Of a stretch of DNA of 64,000 nt, positions 10,292 to 19,109 are shown in pieces. The translations under genes were made by a program, and so were the position numbers. Numbering within the stretch: the first letter of the stretch is position 1; every line of letters starts with the position of its first letter. Source of the stretch: Moesziomyces globuligerus (Eukaryota > Basidiomycota > Ustilaginomycetes > Ustilaginales > Ustilaginaceae); NCBI GenBank assembly GCA_030849465.1, contig JARVLF010000015.1, forward strand, positions 310,001 through 374,000, given 5' to 3'. The notes beneath the pieces were generated by a model. The model was not told where the DNA came from. It was given only the letters and a program-made list of their open reading frames with translations, and searched no databases.

Positions 10292-12037
10292 TCATGCGGA
10301 GGCCTGCTCAGTGTTCCTGGGCGGTACGGGGAAGAATTGGCGGGGGAGGATGTCGATCATCTCGGGGGTGAGTTCGCTGAGCGACCTGACGCCAAGCAGG
10401 CGCATTCCTCGGTGGATCTCGTCCTCGAGGATCTGGATGGCGCGCATGACACCCTGCTCTCCGTATCCCGACTGTGCGTACAGGAACGGCCTGCCGAGCC
10501 CAACAGCCTTGGCTCCGAGCGCCACCGCCTTGAGCACGTCTGTGCCACGGCGGACGCCTCCGTCCATGAACACCTCGATCTTTTCGAACAAGTCTGGGCG
10601 GCGCTGACGAAGCTCGACCAGCACATCCAGGGGTGCTGGAGCGTATTCGAGACTTCGACCACCGTGGTTGGAGATGACGACGCCCTCGACGCCGTGCTTG
10701 ACGGCAAGCTCGACGTCCTCGACGGTCTGGATGCCCTTGAGGTAGAGCGGCAGCTTGCACGTGTTGCGGAACCACTTGATGTCGTCCCAGGTCAGGTTGG
10801 GCTCGATGTAGCCCGAGATGGCCTGGGCGACTCCGCCGCCCTTTGCCTTGACGTCCTTGCCGTGATCTACGCCCATCTCGACCTCCTCGCCCTTGACACG
10901 CATGTCGCGTTCGCGCTTGCCCATCACGGGCGCGTCTACGGTGAGCATCACCGCCGAGCATCCTTGCTTCTCGACCTTCTTGAGGATGCGTTCCGAAGCG
11001 GCTCGGTCCTTGTTGACGTACAATTGGTAGATGATCGGCTGTCCTTCCTGGCGACAGTCAAGCATCTCGTCGAGGCCCACGGAAGCGTTGGCAGAGATGC
11101 CCTGGATGATCTGTGCACGCCCAGCGCCGCGCGTCAGATTGAGCTCACCATCCGGGTGGCCGAGCTTAGCCATAGCGGCGGGAGAGATGTAGACAGGAAG
11201 CGAGCACTTGAAGGCGTTGTTGATGAGCTCGACGGAGCTGTCGACATCGCCGATGGCACGAAGCACGCGCGGGCGGAACACGACGCGCTGGAAGGCGGCG
11301 CGGTTCTGAGCGTAGGTCACCTCGTCGTCCGCAGCGGAAGAGTAGTAGGCCCATGCCTGGTCGGACAGGATGGTCTCTGCGACGCGCTCGAAGTCGTCGA
11401 GGTTGAGCAAGCTGCCTAGGCTTGGGAGGTTCTCGCGCGCGAGCCTCCTCTTGCGGTCCTTCTCGGACTCTTCACCCGCCTGCTTGATCTGCACGGTGGC
11501 GGGGTCCACCTGACCGATGTGCTTGGATGCATCAAGATTCTCCTCGAGCGCCGTGGGCGGGTGAACGGGCTCGTAGATGTCCGTCACGTCCTTGCCTGCG
11601 TTCTTGAGGATGATGTTGCGTCCACCCGGGTGGTTCTCGACGAACTCGGTGACGTCGTAGACCTCGCCCTTGATGACCACCCACAGACCCTTTCCGCCCT
11701 CGGACGGCAGCTTGTTGTACGTCGCCACTGTGTCCATGGAGATGAGCTTGCCCGCAGGATCCGATGCTGCGGCAGGCGTAACCTGGGATGGGGGTGACCT
11801 CGCCTGTTCGTTGTGCACCTGACCTCGCGGGACGACGGACGCGAGCAGCGCCAGACCCACCAGACCAGCGACGATGCCGCCGATGTTCTTGCCCTTCTGC
11901 GCTCTGGATGTTGAAGCCCATGCCGATGACGACGAGCTCAGCGTGCGGCGTTGCAAGCTCCTTGGCGCCGACGAGCGGAGCATCTGGCCGCCTCCGCGGC
12001 TCGCGCGCATCGAAGCTCGTACGGTACCTTGCAGCAT
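10292..12037 (-). CDS. CYB2: L-lactate dehydrogenase (cytochrome), flavocytochrome b2
   Basis: Oxidises L-lactate to pyruvate and passes electrons to cytochrome c in the mitochondrial intermembrane space. The 581-residue protein has an Arg/Ser-rich presequence (1-50) followed by a hydrophobic stretch (NIGGIVAGLVGLALLASVV, 51-69), the bipartite arrangement that sorts yeast Cyb2 to the intermembrane space. A cytochrome b5 domain spans about 98-175, with haem ligands His136 (HPGG) and His159 (PVHP). The FMN-dependent alpha-hydroxy-acid dehydrogenase domain runs from about 205 to 565, with YYSSAADDE, the catalytic ISNHGGRSLEY motif (NHGGRQLD in many members) and DGGVRRGTDVLKALGAKAVGLGRPF-type phosphate-binding elements. 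The ATG at 12037 is the only sensible start. A TATA-like box lies about 80 bases upstream. Confidence 0.95.
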   Translation of the reverse strand: MLQGTVRASMRASRGGGQMLRSSAPRSLQRRTLSSSSSAWASTSRAQKGKNIGGIVAGLVGLALLASVVPRGQVHNEQARSPPSQVTPAAASDPAGKLISMDTVATYNKLPSEGGKGLWVVIKGEVYDVTEFVENHPGGRNIILKNAGKDVTDIYEPVHPPTALEENLDASKHIGQVDPATVQIKQAGEESEKDRKRRLARENLPSLGSLLNLDDFERVAETILSDQAWAYYSSAADDEVTYAQNRAAFQRVVFRPRVLRAIGDVDSSVELINNAFKCSLPVYISPAAMAKLGHPDGELNLTRGAGRAQIIQGISANASVGLDEMLDCRQEGQPIIYQLYVNKDRAASERILKKVEKQGCSAVMLTVDAPVMGKRERDMRVKGEEVEMGVDHGKDVKAKGGGVAQAISGYIEPNLTWDDIKWFRNTCKLPLYLKGIQTVEDVELAVKHGVEGVVISNHGGRSLEYAPAPLDVLVELRQRRPDLFEKIEVFMDGGVRRGTDVLKAVALGAKAVGLGRPFLYAQSGYGEQGVMRAIQILEDEIHRGMRLLGVRSLSELTPEMIDILPRQFFPVPPRNTEQASA

Positions 12038-12115
12038 TATGGATAGCCTTAGGTGTTGTACAACGTTTCTGTGAGATAGGACGGAACCGTTGGCGAGACT
12101 TCAGAGGTGTGGGAG

Positions 12116-12121
12116 TTTATA
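12116..12121 (-). promoter_or_regulatory. TATA-like box of CYB2
   Basis: TATAAA on the minus strand, 79 bases before the CYB2 start codon. A TATA box fits an inducible gene. Position and sequence are seen; use is inferred. Confidence 0.45.
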
Positions 12122-12829
12122 AGCACCAGCATCGACGAGATGGTCTGCATGCAAGGAAGCCGGACATCGGTCATTTCAACCCCCCGCTCCCCCCACTCTT
12201 CGCGAAGCCGTTGGGGAGGATAAACGCGGGGGGAGGGAGAAGTCCCACATTTCCAGTTAAGGGCAGCAGTTGGCCGAAACACAGTGAGTTACGGCCTCTG
12301 CGGATTTGGGCCTATTGGAAATGCGTCGAGCAGAGCGGTCCGAATCACGGCCGACTTCCGCCCCTGGGCTGTGGTGCCGCCTATGGACCCTGGCGTTGAA
12401 GTGCTGGATTACCAATCGGCTAAATGCTCGGCGAGGAAACGGCGACCTACGCAGGTCCCCATCGAGTCGGCCCTCCGGCCGCTACGCCCTGATCCGCCTC
12501 TCACGACCGAGGCCGATCTCACATCTCTGCCTGAAAATCAATCTCGATCTGTAAGATCTCGCAGGACTAATGACGCAAGCTCGAATGCACCTGGCCCACC
12601 CACGACTTCTCCAGCACCACGAGTTCGGACGACGGCCATATCAGTTGAAGACATCGATTGCCGCGCGGGAAAGCAAAGAATACGAACAAAGACAAGGTCA
12701 CAAAGTCATGAGAGCAGGAGCTCGCCAACAGTGGGCGGCGAAACAAGGCGAATGCAGGGTGGGGGTATCAATGAGGTGAGATGCAAGCGAATGGGCAGCC
12801 GCAGGGGAGGGCGCCGCGCGAAGGGGCGG
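12122..12829. other. Intergenic region between CYB2 and a Ser/Ala-rich orphan
   Basis: No gene recognised. The open frame at 12284-12892 (+) has a composition of Arg, Ser and Pro expected from GC-rich non-coding DNA, and overlaps the 3' end of the next gene. Confidence 0.5.
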
Positions 12830-14248
12830 TCATGCAGCTTCGGCGACAATACGGCGCGACGACATCCTGGGCGATGTGCGGCGACTCGATGAGACCGAAG
12901 AGGGCGATCCCTCCTTGATTTCGCGCGCAGGGGCCTCTTGGCCAGCGGCATCGGCGCTACCTTCTTCGCCGTCGCGCTTGAGCCGCTTGCTCACTTCGTC
13001 GAGAGTGTCTGCTGCCGACGCCTCGATGGGCTCGGCCTGCACTTCTTGGCTCAACGCACTAGCCTTGCGCTTGGTCGAGGATGCCGCACGCGCCGCCGAG
13101 GATGACGACTCGGCATTGGACGCAACCTTGTCGGCGTCGGAAACGTCCAGCAGGGGCTCCATTGTGATGGCGCTCGCGGCCAGAGGACTGCTCTGGAAGG
13201 GAGCCGTCGAAGACAGGCCGTGCAGGTTCTTGCTCGGATCAGGTGGACTTGTGCCTCGCGATGGAGAGCTACGGCTTGGGCGCGTAGCATCTTCCTCGGT
13301 CGGTGCCACCGATCCCGAACGCGTGCCGGAGCGTCTGGCGGATGACGCCTGGTTGGTGACAGGAGCGGGCGATGTCGGTCTTGAGGCAGGCCGGCGCGAG
13401 CGGCTCACCGAAGGCACAGCGAGGTTGTTGTCCGAGGCAGCTTGCTTGGTCGAAGAACGGCTGCGGGAGGAATCGCGGCTCATGGCCTGGCTTGCAATAT
13501 ACTCTTGCACCGCCCTGGACGTGCTCGCCGAATACGCGGGATCCACTGTGACCGTGGCAGCGGCAGTAGCGTTCCCACCTACGGTTGCGTAGGGGCTGCT
13601 GCTCTTGCGTTTCTTGCCGAGACCCTTGACGCCGAGGTGCTCCAGTTCGGCCTTGGAAGCGAGCTTCTTGGCGGCCTCGCGCTTGGCGGTCTGAAGCGCC
13701 TTCTGCTGTGCCTCTCGCGCTTTGGCGAGGGCGGTGCCTGGCGCACCGGGATAGCGATCGTTCGTGAGCGAGTAGATCTCGGATCGCTTGCCGGACGAGG
13801 GATCGAAGAGAGGGTGCGATCCTTCGGCAGACCAGTGCGGAACGCTCGTGGTGATGAGCGGCGTAAGCTTGCTCGCGGTCTGGCTAGACGAGCTGGGTCG
13901 CGCTGATGCACGCGAAGGGGCTAGGAGCGTTGGTGCTCGAAAAGCCTGAAACTTGCGGCCGCGCTTGGCCGCTGCGGTCTGCGCCGAGGCGGCGAAGGAG
14001 GACTTGACGTAGGACGAGGGAGGCGGGGGAGAGCCAGCGGTGGAGGAGGATGCCGAGGAGACGGAAGCGGAGGCGGAGGCAGATGCAGCAGCTGCCTGGA
14101 GGGCCTGGAGCGCGAGGATCTGGTTCTGCTTGGCGGCGAGAGCGACTCTGCTGAGCGGAGCAGGCATGGGCTGCGACGAGCGCACCGATGGGGGCAACTG
14201 GGACAGCGAGCCGTAGCCCGGCGAGGGAGGGGGTGCGGCGGACGCCAT
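12830..14248 (-). CDS. Ser/Ala-rich, probably nuclear protein of unknown function
   Basis: Single-exon 472-residue protein that I do not recognise. It is mostly disordered: an Ala/Ser run near residues 50-75, Pro-rich patches, and Ser/Arg stretches from about 245 to 330. The most protein-like part is residues 150-230, with HPLFDPSSGKRSEIYSLTNDRYPG followed by a charged Ala/Lys helix and the basic cluster GLGKKRKSSS, which could be a nuclear localisation signal. A second basic motif (STKRKAS) and a short charged helix (DEVSKRLKRDGEE) lie near the C-terminus. The ATG at 14248 has in-frame GC-rich leader upstream but is the first in-frame ATG. Codon-like composition and length favour a real gene. 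Confidence 0.65.
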   Translation of the reverse strand: MASAAPPPSPGYGSLSQLPPSVRSSQPMPAPLSRVALAAKQNQILALQALQAAAASASASASVSSASSSTAGSPPPPSSYVKSSFAASAQTAAAKRGRKFQAFRAPTLLAPSRASARPSSSSQTASKLTPLITTSVPHWSAEGSHPLFDPSSGKRSEIYSLTNDRYPGAPGTALAKAREAQQKALQTAKREAAKKLASKAELEHLGVKGLGKKRKSSSPYATVGGNATAAATVTVDPAYSASTSRAVQEYIASQAMSRDSSRSRSSTKQAASDNNLAVPSVSRSRRPASRPTSPAPVTNQASSARRSGTRSGSVAPTEEDATRPSRSSPSRGTSPPDPSKNLHGLSSTAPFQSSPLAASAITMEPLLDVSDADKVASNAESSSSAARAASSTKRKASALSQEVQAEPIEASAADTLDEVSKRLKRDGEEGSADAAGQEAPAREIKEGSPSSVSSSRRTSPRMSSRRIVAEAA

Positions 14249-15989
14249 GATGTAGGAGGAGCAGGAGTGAAGGACGAGAGTCGATCGGCTGAGCGTGGAG
14301 CGCTATGCGATGCTTGGGCTCAGAGCTTGCTTGCGAGCGATGGTGAGCGGGGTCGAGGAGCACTTGTACGTCCAAGATAGAGCAGTCAGCCTTGCGGCAT
14401 CAGATCTAGGGGGCTTGAGGGGAGGGCTGAGGTGAGGATGACAGCAAGGATGGAGCAAGGAGCCGCGCGATGATGGATGTAGGAAGGGAGGCAGGGAGGC
14501 GGTGAGGTGTGCGCGGGTGAGGGCAAGCGGGGCTGGGCGGGGCTACGGCAAGCTGCGTGCGAGTGCGGCAGCGGGTGCAAGGGTCGAGGGAGGTTTTGAT
14601 GGCGCAAAAGCATGCATGCAGGCAAGCAGGCAAAGCAGACAGGCGGCCAGGCCAACCAACGGGAAAAAGGGCGAGCGGGCGAGCGGACGAGCGAGGCAGT
14701 CGGCGGGTGTGACGACGCAAGCGCTTGAGCAGGCTTAGGTGCATGGGGGTCCGGGTGTGCCAGGCGGGGCCGGAGAGAGCCAGCGGAAGCTTGCGTGTGC
14801 GTAGGGCTCAAACAGCTTGAGTTCGGCTCGAGCCCAAAAATGGAGCCAATCGACCCGGCCCATCGAGCGAAGGATGCTGTGGCATGCATCACCCTTTCTC
14901 TCCCATCAACTCGAGCCGACACTTAGCCGGTGCCAACGCCGCGTCTCGTTGGCCACACCGCAGATGGCGAGCGTAAATTTCGCAAAATCTAGCAGTGGCG
15001 GCTCAAGTGGGCGGTACAGTACTGTAGCGGGCTGTGATTTTTGGGATTCGCAAACCCGTAACTCCACTTCGGACCCTCGAACCAGTGCAGCTCGCTCGCG
15101 ACCCTGACACGGCCGGTTGTCTACGCCATCGGGCTAGAGTCATGCGGAAGTACTGCGATTCATGCTCTCGCTGTCATCCGACCGACCCTCTATGCTGCAG
15201 AAGCAACCATGTCGCTCGGGACGGGCCGCAAAGAAAACGCAAGGGGCAACATCCAAAATGCCGAGCTCAAGCGGAGCCAAATCAGCCAACCAGAGAGCGC
15301 TTCCCGTTTGGCGCGGCGGGATTCTAACGGGAGTGTCCACCTTCCGCCTCCCTCCTCTCGCATCCTCCGGCATCGGCAACGCTCATCCACTCTGATTCTT
15401 CCTCTCATGTTAGAAGCGTCTGCCACGATCCCCTGTTCCGACATCTCTGACTTGGTCTTGTCTTCCCTTGGTCGAGCGTGTGAAGTGGAGGACAGCGAGC
15501 CGGAGGCGGGCGTGCGGATGCCGCGTCTGGGGCGCGGACCCTGGTCGGATAATCTGTTGTGGTCCCTGCAGCCGCGTTTCTTTCAACTGACCGAGACGCG
15601 TCTTGCTCGCTGCCGCACGAGAAAAGATGATTCGTTTGCAAGGCAAAGTGGAGCAGTGTGCTGCACTGCCCCGATTAGGAAGGAAGGCTTGGCGGCCAAA
15701 GCGCAGTGTGAGTTGCGTGGATCAAGCGTCGGTGTGGGGTGAGCATTTCATCGAGTCCAAGTCAGCGCTGAGCAGACACATCGTCATCGTGATAACCAGT
15801 ACGTCTCCAGCCTCAACATCAAATCTCGCTTCGTCTACACGCACATCCAGAAGTACAGTACTGGTGGCCTTAAAACGTATCGAGGCACGATCCAGCGCGT
15901 GCACCACATCGAGCCCACTCGAAGCTTATCGAGCGCCATCGCGTCAATAGATCTTGCGCAAGAGCTCGGTCAAAGCGCACCATCCAAAG
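14249..15989. other. Long divergent intergenic region
   Basis: This 1.7 kb between divergent genes holds no convincing coding frame. The part nearest the orphan gene (14400-14750) is G/A-rich on the + strand with many short GGCAAG-like imperfect repeats, consistent with a CT-rich 5' leader on the minus strand. The palindrome TACAGTACTGTA lies at 15015-15026 and a related GTACAGTACTG at 15853-15863. Confidence 0.5.
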
Positions 15990-16955
15990 ATGGCCTCGAG
16001 GCCCACCACACCGATCTTGAACCAGCCCGGATCATCCAGCTTGGCGACGCCCCGGAGCAGCACCGATCGCTCAGGGCGGCAAGGCATCACAATCGAAGAG
16101 CCGGAGCGACCGCGAACGACGGCTAGCCACAGCTCGCTCGCCTCAGCTGCATCCAGGTCCACCTCACCATCTCGTTCCGGCGTGGTCGGCGATGGTACCT
16201 ATGGTGGGCGTCGAGGCGGGCCGTCGATGAGCAAGAGCCGAACTAGCAGTTCGGGTGGTCTGAGCGACGTCAAGGCTGGCTACGAGCGCAGGGTCGGATT
16301 CGACACGATGCCCGACGCTGACGAGACCAATAGCGGCGCATTCAGCTTCACGCTCCAGGTCAAGTCGAGAGGCTTCCTGCGCACCAAGAACACGCGCACC
16401 TTTATGGTCGCCGTCGACGACAATGCGCATTCGGAGCGCGCGCTCGAATGGCTCATGGAGAACCTCGTCGAAGATGGCGACGAGGTGGTGGCGGTTCGCA
16501 TCCTTGACGGAGAGGCGGATCAGATCGACCAGGAAGAAGCGCGCGAAGAGGCACGTGAGCTCATGGCGTCGATCGTCGAGCTCAACGAGGAGGCCGAGGA
16601 CCGAAGGATCTCGATCGTCGTCGAGTTCGTCGCGGGCAAGGTGGTCTCGACCATCCTGCGCATCATCCACGTCTACCGCCCAGACAGTTTGACCGTCGGT
16701 ACGCGCGGCAAGTCGGCCAACAAGTTCCAAAAGATGCTCGGCCAGCACATCATGGGCCACGTCAGCCGCGACATTCTCACCTCGAGCCCCGTGCCCGTCG
16801 TCGTGGTGAGGCCCGAGGCCAAGGTGCAGAAGCATCTCAAGAAACGCCTCAACGACCCCAAGCGCAGAGGCTACCACAACCTCGTCAAGGGCGTCGAGGG
16901 TCTTCCGATGAGCATCACCAAGAACAAGCGTCGCTCCCTCCAGGCGCCCTCTTGA
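15990..16955 (+). CDS. Universal stress protein (UspA) domain protein
   Basis: 321-residue protein. The first 120 residues are a Ser/Pro/Thr-rich disordered region typical of fungal USP-domain proteins. The UspA fold spans about 130-285: FMVAVDDNAHSERALEWLMENL (first strand and helix), a long acidic helical insert, VVEFVAGKVVSTILRIIHVYRPDSL, and the nucleotide-binding loop VGTRGKSANKFQKM..MGHVSRDILTSSPVPVVVV, matching the Gly-rich ATP-binding pattern. A basic tail follows. Such proteins bind ATP or are regulatory; no specific target is known. The start is the ATG at 15990 (A at -3). The frame is open only to about 15954 upstream, through a TTG, so the ATG is the first usable start. Confidence 0.88.
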   Translation: MASRPTTPILNQPGSSSLATPRSSTDRSGRQGITIEEPERPRTTASHSSLASAASRSTSPSRSGVVGDGTYGGRRGGPSMSKSRTSSSGGLSDVKAGYERRVGFDTMPDADETNSGAFSFTLQVKSRGFLRTKNTRTFMVAVDDNAHSERALEWLMENLVEDGDEVVAVRILDGEADQIDQEEAREEARELMASIVELNEEAEDRRISIVVEFVAGKVVSTILRIIHVYRPDSLTVGTRGKSANKFQKMLGQHIMGHVSRDILTSSPVPVVVVRPEAKVQKHLKKRLNDPKRRGYHNLVKGVEGLPMSITKNKRRSLQAPS

Positions 16956-17394
16956 GTATGCCCAATTGCTCCCATCCGACGATCAGCCGCGCTGTCGTCC
17001 CTGTATTTGTACCGCCTTTTAGAGCACAACCATACACCTCTCGTATCTAGCTGATCTCCTAGTCCTCAGGTGCTGCGTTGCTGGCAGACATGTGCGAGCC
17101 TGAGAAGGAAGCTGGACCGAGCGGCTGCAGCTTCCACAGTGACTTGCGCGGGAACAATCAGTCTGAATAGAGACCTAACAGAGTTGGCCCGGACGTACAA
17201 CCGGCAAATCTACGGCTAGGCATGTTCGGGCATGTCCGAGAGGGCGCTAGAGCGCGCCTAGCCGAGCTGCCCAAGATAACCAGAGAGAAGAATCCAAGCA
17301 CAGGACGGCGCGGCGCCTGCGCTCGAGCACGATACGGGGAGGAGTGGTGTCGTTCGACCACCATCACTCGTGCGCTCCACGATCACTACACGCA
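16956..17394. other. Intergenic region
   Basis: These 439 bp between two + strand genes show no RNA gene, repeat or clear core-promoter motif. Confidence 0.5.
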
Positions 17395-18969
17395 ATGCCG
17401 TCGCTGCGAGGACACTGCCACTGCGGCGCGCTGGAGTACCAGCTGAATGCTGACCCCAAACATTTGCGCCTCTCTGCCTTCTGCCACTGCACCCGCTGTC
17501 AGCGCATCAACGGCGCGCCGTACATCTGGACTACGCACTGGGCCAAGGACGCCGTCACATGGTCGTCGCCGGCCACCTCGAACTCTACCGCCTCCTCCAC
17601 TCCCGATGCCGCCGCACAGAAAGTCATGGGCCAAGGCGTGACCACGGCCGCGCTGTACGAGTCGGTGCCCGGACGCAAGTTCAAGCTGCGCTGCACCGAG
17701 TGCGGCAACCCGATGGGTTCGTGGAACGAGGTGAAGCAGCAGTGGTCCATCTGGCCCAGCACGCTCGAGCGTCCCAATGGCGACTCGGAGCGCCTTCCCG
17801 GAACAGACACCTTGCCTCCCACAGCGCACATGTTCTACGGCGCCTGGAAGGTCGTCACGGTCGCCGACGACTTGCCCAAGTTCGTCGGGTACCCCAACGA
17901 GTCCCAGCAGGTCGACCGAAACGCCGAGCCGCTTCCGCCTAAGTTTGGACGGGCTGACTTCAACCCGCACGATCCGCGCGATATGGTGGGCTACGGCGAA
18001 AAGCTTCCGCATCCGCAGTGGCCCAACAAGGCGCGCATCGCCGTCTCGTTCGTGCTCAACTACGAGGAGGGCGGCGAGAACCTGACGCTCAACGGCGACG
18101 AGTTTTCGGAGCTGTACCTCACCGAGTACGGTGCGGCGAACGGCTCCAAGCCTCCTGCCAACGTGCGCAACCTTAGCGTCGAGTCGGCGTACGAGTTTGG
18201 TTCGCACCGCGGGTTTTGGCGTGTGCTGGATCTGTTCCGACGCAACGGGCTGACGTTTACCAGCTGGTCGGTGGGTCGAGCGGTGGAACAGAACCCGCAG
18301 GTGGTCAAGGCGATGGAAGAGGCTGGTTGCGAAGTGGCCAGTCACTCGTACCGATGGTTCGACCACTCGCTCATGTCCCAGGAGGAAGAGCGTCATCACA
18401 TCCAGTCGGCCATTCGCGCCATCAAGTCGGCTTCGCCCAGCTCGCGCGAGCCGCGCGGATGGTACACTGGTCGTCAGTCGATCAACACGCGTCGACTTGT
18501 GTACCAGACCTACAAGGAGCTCGGCCTGCACAAGGAGCTGTACGATTCCGACGCCTACGATGAAGATCTTCCCTACTGGGTCCCTGCTCCGGATGGAACG
18601 CCCGGTGAGCATCTTCTCGTCGTCCCCTATACGCTCGATAACAACGACATGCGCTTCGCCATCACCCCCGGTTTCTTCAACTCGGAATCCTTCGCTTCCT
18701 ACCTCATCGACGCCTTCGAAACACTCGTCGCAGAGACCTTCCTTCCCGAGTACAACCCGCTCTCTGTGCCAAAGATGATGAGCATCGGTCTCCACTGCCG
18801 CGTCGTAGGCAGGCCTGGTCGCTTCCAGGGCCTCCAGCGCTTCATCGACCACGTCAAACGCCGCAACCAAGAACTCTCCCAGGAGTCTGGTCAAGGCGGC
18901 GTTTGGGTCGCCACCCGCCAGCAGATCGCCGATCACTGGCGCAAGCACCACCCCCCTCCGTCGGCGTGA
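17395..18969 (+). CDS. GFA-domain / PuuE-like polysaccharide-deacetylase fusion
   Basis: 524-residue, two-domain protein. Residues 1-165 form a GFA (glutathione-dependent formaldehyde-activating) zinc domain with the full cysteine set: C8 and C10 (CHCG), C30, C32, C35 (FCHCTRC), and C100 and C103 (RCTEC). Residues about 195-515 form a polysaccharide-deacetylase (NodB-like) domain of the PuuE allantoinase subgroup: VSFVLNYEEGGE, then EVASHSYRWFDH, GWYTGR and LHCRVVGRPGR. PuuE enzymes hydrolyse allantoin in ureide breakdown. The NYEEGGE and SHSYRW motifs fit that subgroup better than chitin deacetylases, and no signal peptide is present, so a cytosolic purine-degradation or related amidase role is inferred. 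The ATG at 17395 begins MPSLRGHCHCG; the longer frame to 17344 starts with GTG. Confidence 0.86.
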   Translation: MPSLRGHCHCGALEYQLNADPKHLRLSAFCHCTRCQRINGAPYIWTTHWAKDAVTWSSPATSNSTASSTPDAAAQKVMGQGVTTAALYESVPGRKFKLRCTECGNPMGSWNEVKQQWSIWPSTLERPNGDSERLPGTDTLPPTAHMFYGAWKVVTVADDLPKFVGYPNESQQVDRNAEPLPPKFGRADFNPHDPRDMVGYGEKLPHPQWPNKARIAVSFVLNYEEGGENLTLNGDEFSELYLTEYGAANGSKPPANVRNLSVESAYEFGSHRGFWRVLDLFRRNGLTFTSWSVGRAVEQNPQVVKAMEEAGCEVASHSYRWFDHSLMSQEEERHHIQSAIRAIKSASPSSREPRGWYTGRQSINTRRLVYQTYKELGLHKELYDSDAYDEDLPYWVPAPDGTPGEHLLVVPYTLDNNDMRFAITPGFFNSESFASYLIDAFETLVAETFLPEYNPLSVPKMMSIGLHCRVVGRPGRFQGLQRFIDHVKRRNQELSQESGQGGVWVATRQQIADHWRKHHPPPSA

Positions 18970-19049
18970 GTCGCTCAAAGCCACGCCACGAAGCCACACA
19001 CATGGGCGTTTGAGGTAGAAACATGCTCATTCAACACTATGCAAAGGAT

Positions 19050-19055
19050 AATAAA
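19050..19055 (+). terminator. Poly(A)-signal-like AATAAA
   Basis: AATAAA 81 bases after the deacetylase stop codon, within the 140 bp before the convergent neighbour. Fungal polyadenylation signals are loose, so use is only plausible. Confidence 0.35.
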
Positions 19056-19109
19056 ACATCAAAATGAAGATAGGGTGTGCTGTGTTGTGTTTGTGTGTCG
19101 TGTGCGCGG

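Noticed and set aside
12284..12892. 202-codon + strand frame between CYB2 and the Ser/Ala-rich orphan
   Set aside because: No motif, unlikely composition, and it runs antisense into the orphan's 3' end.
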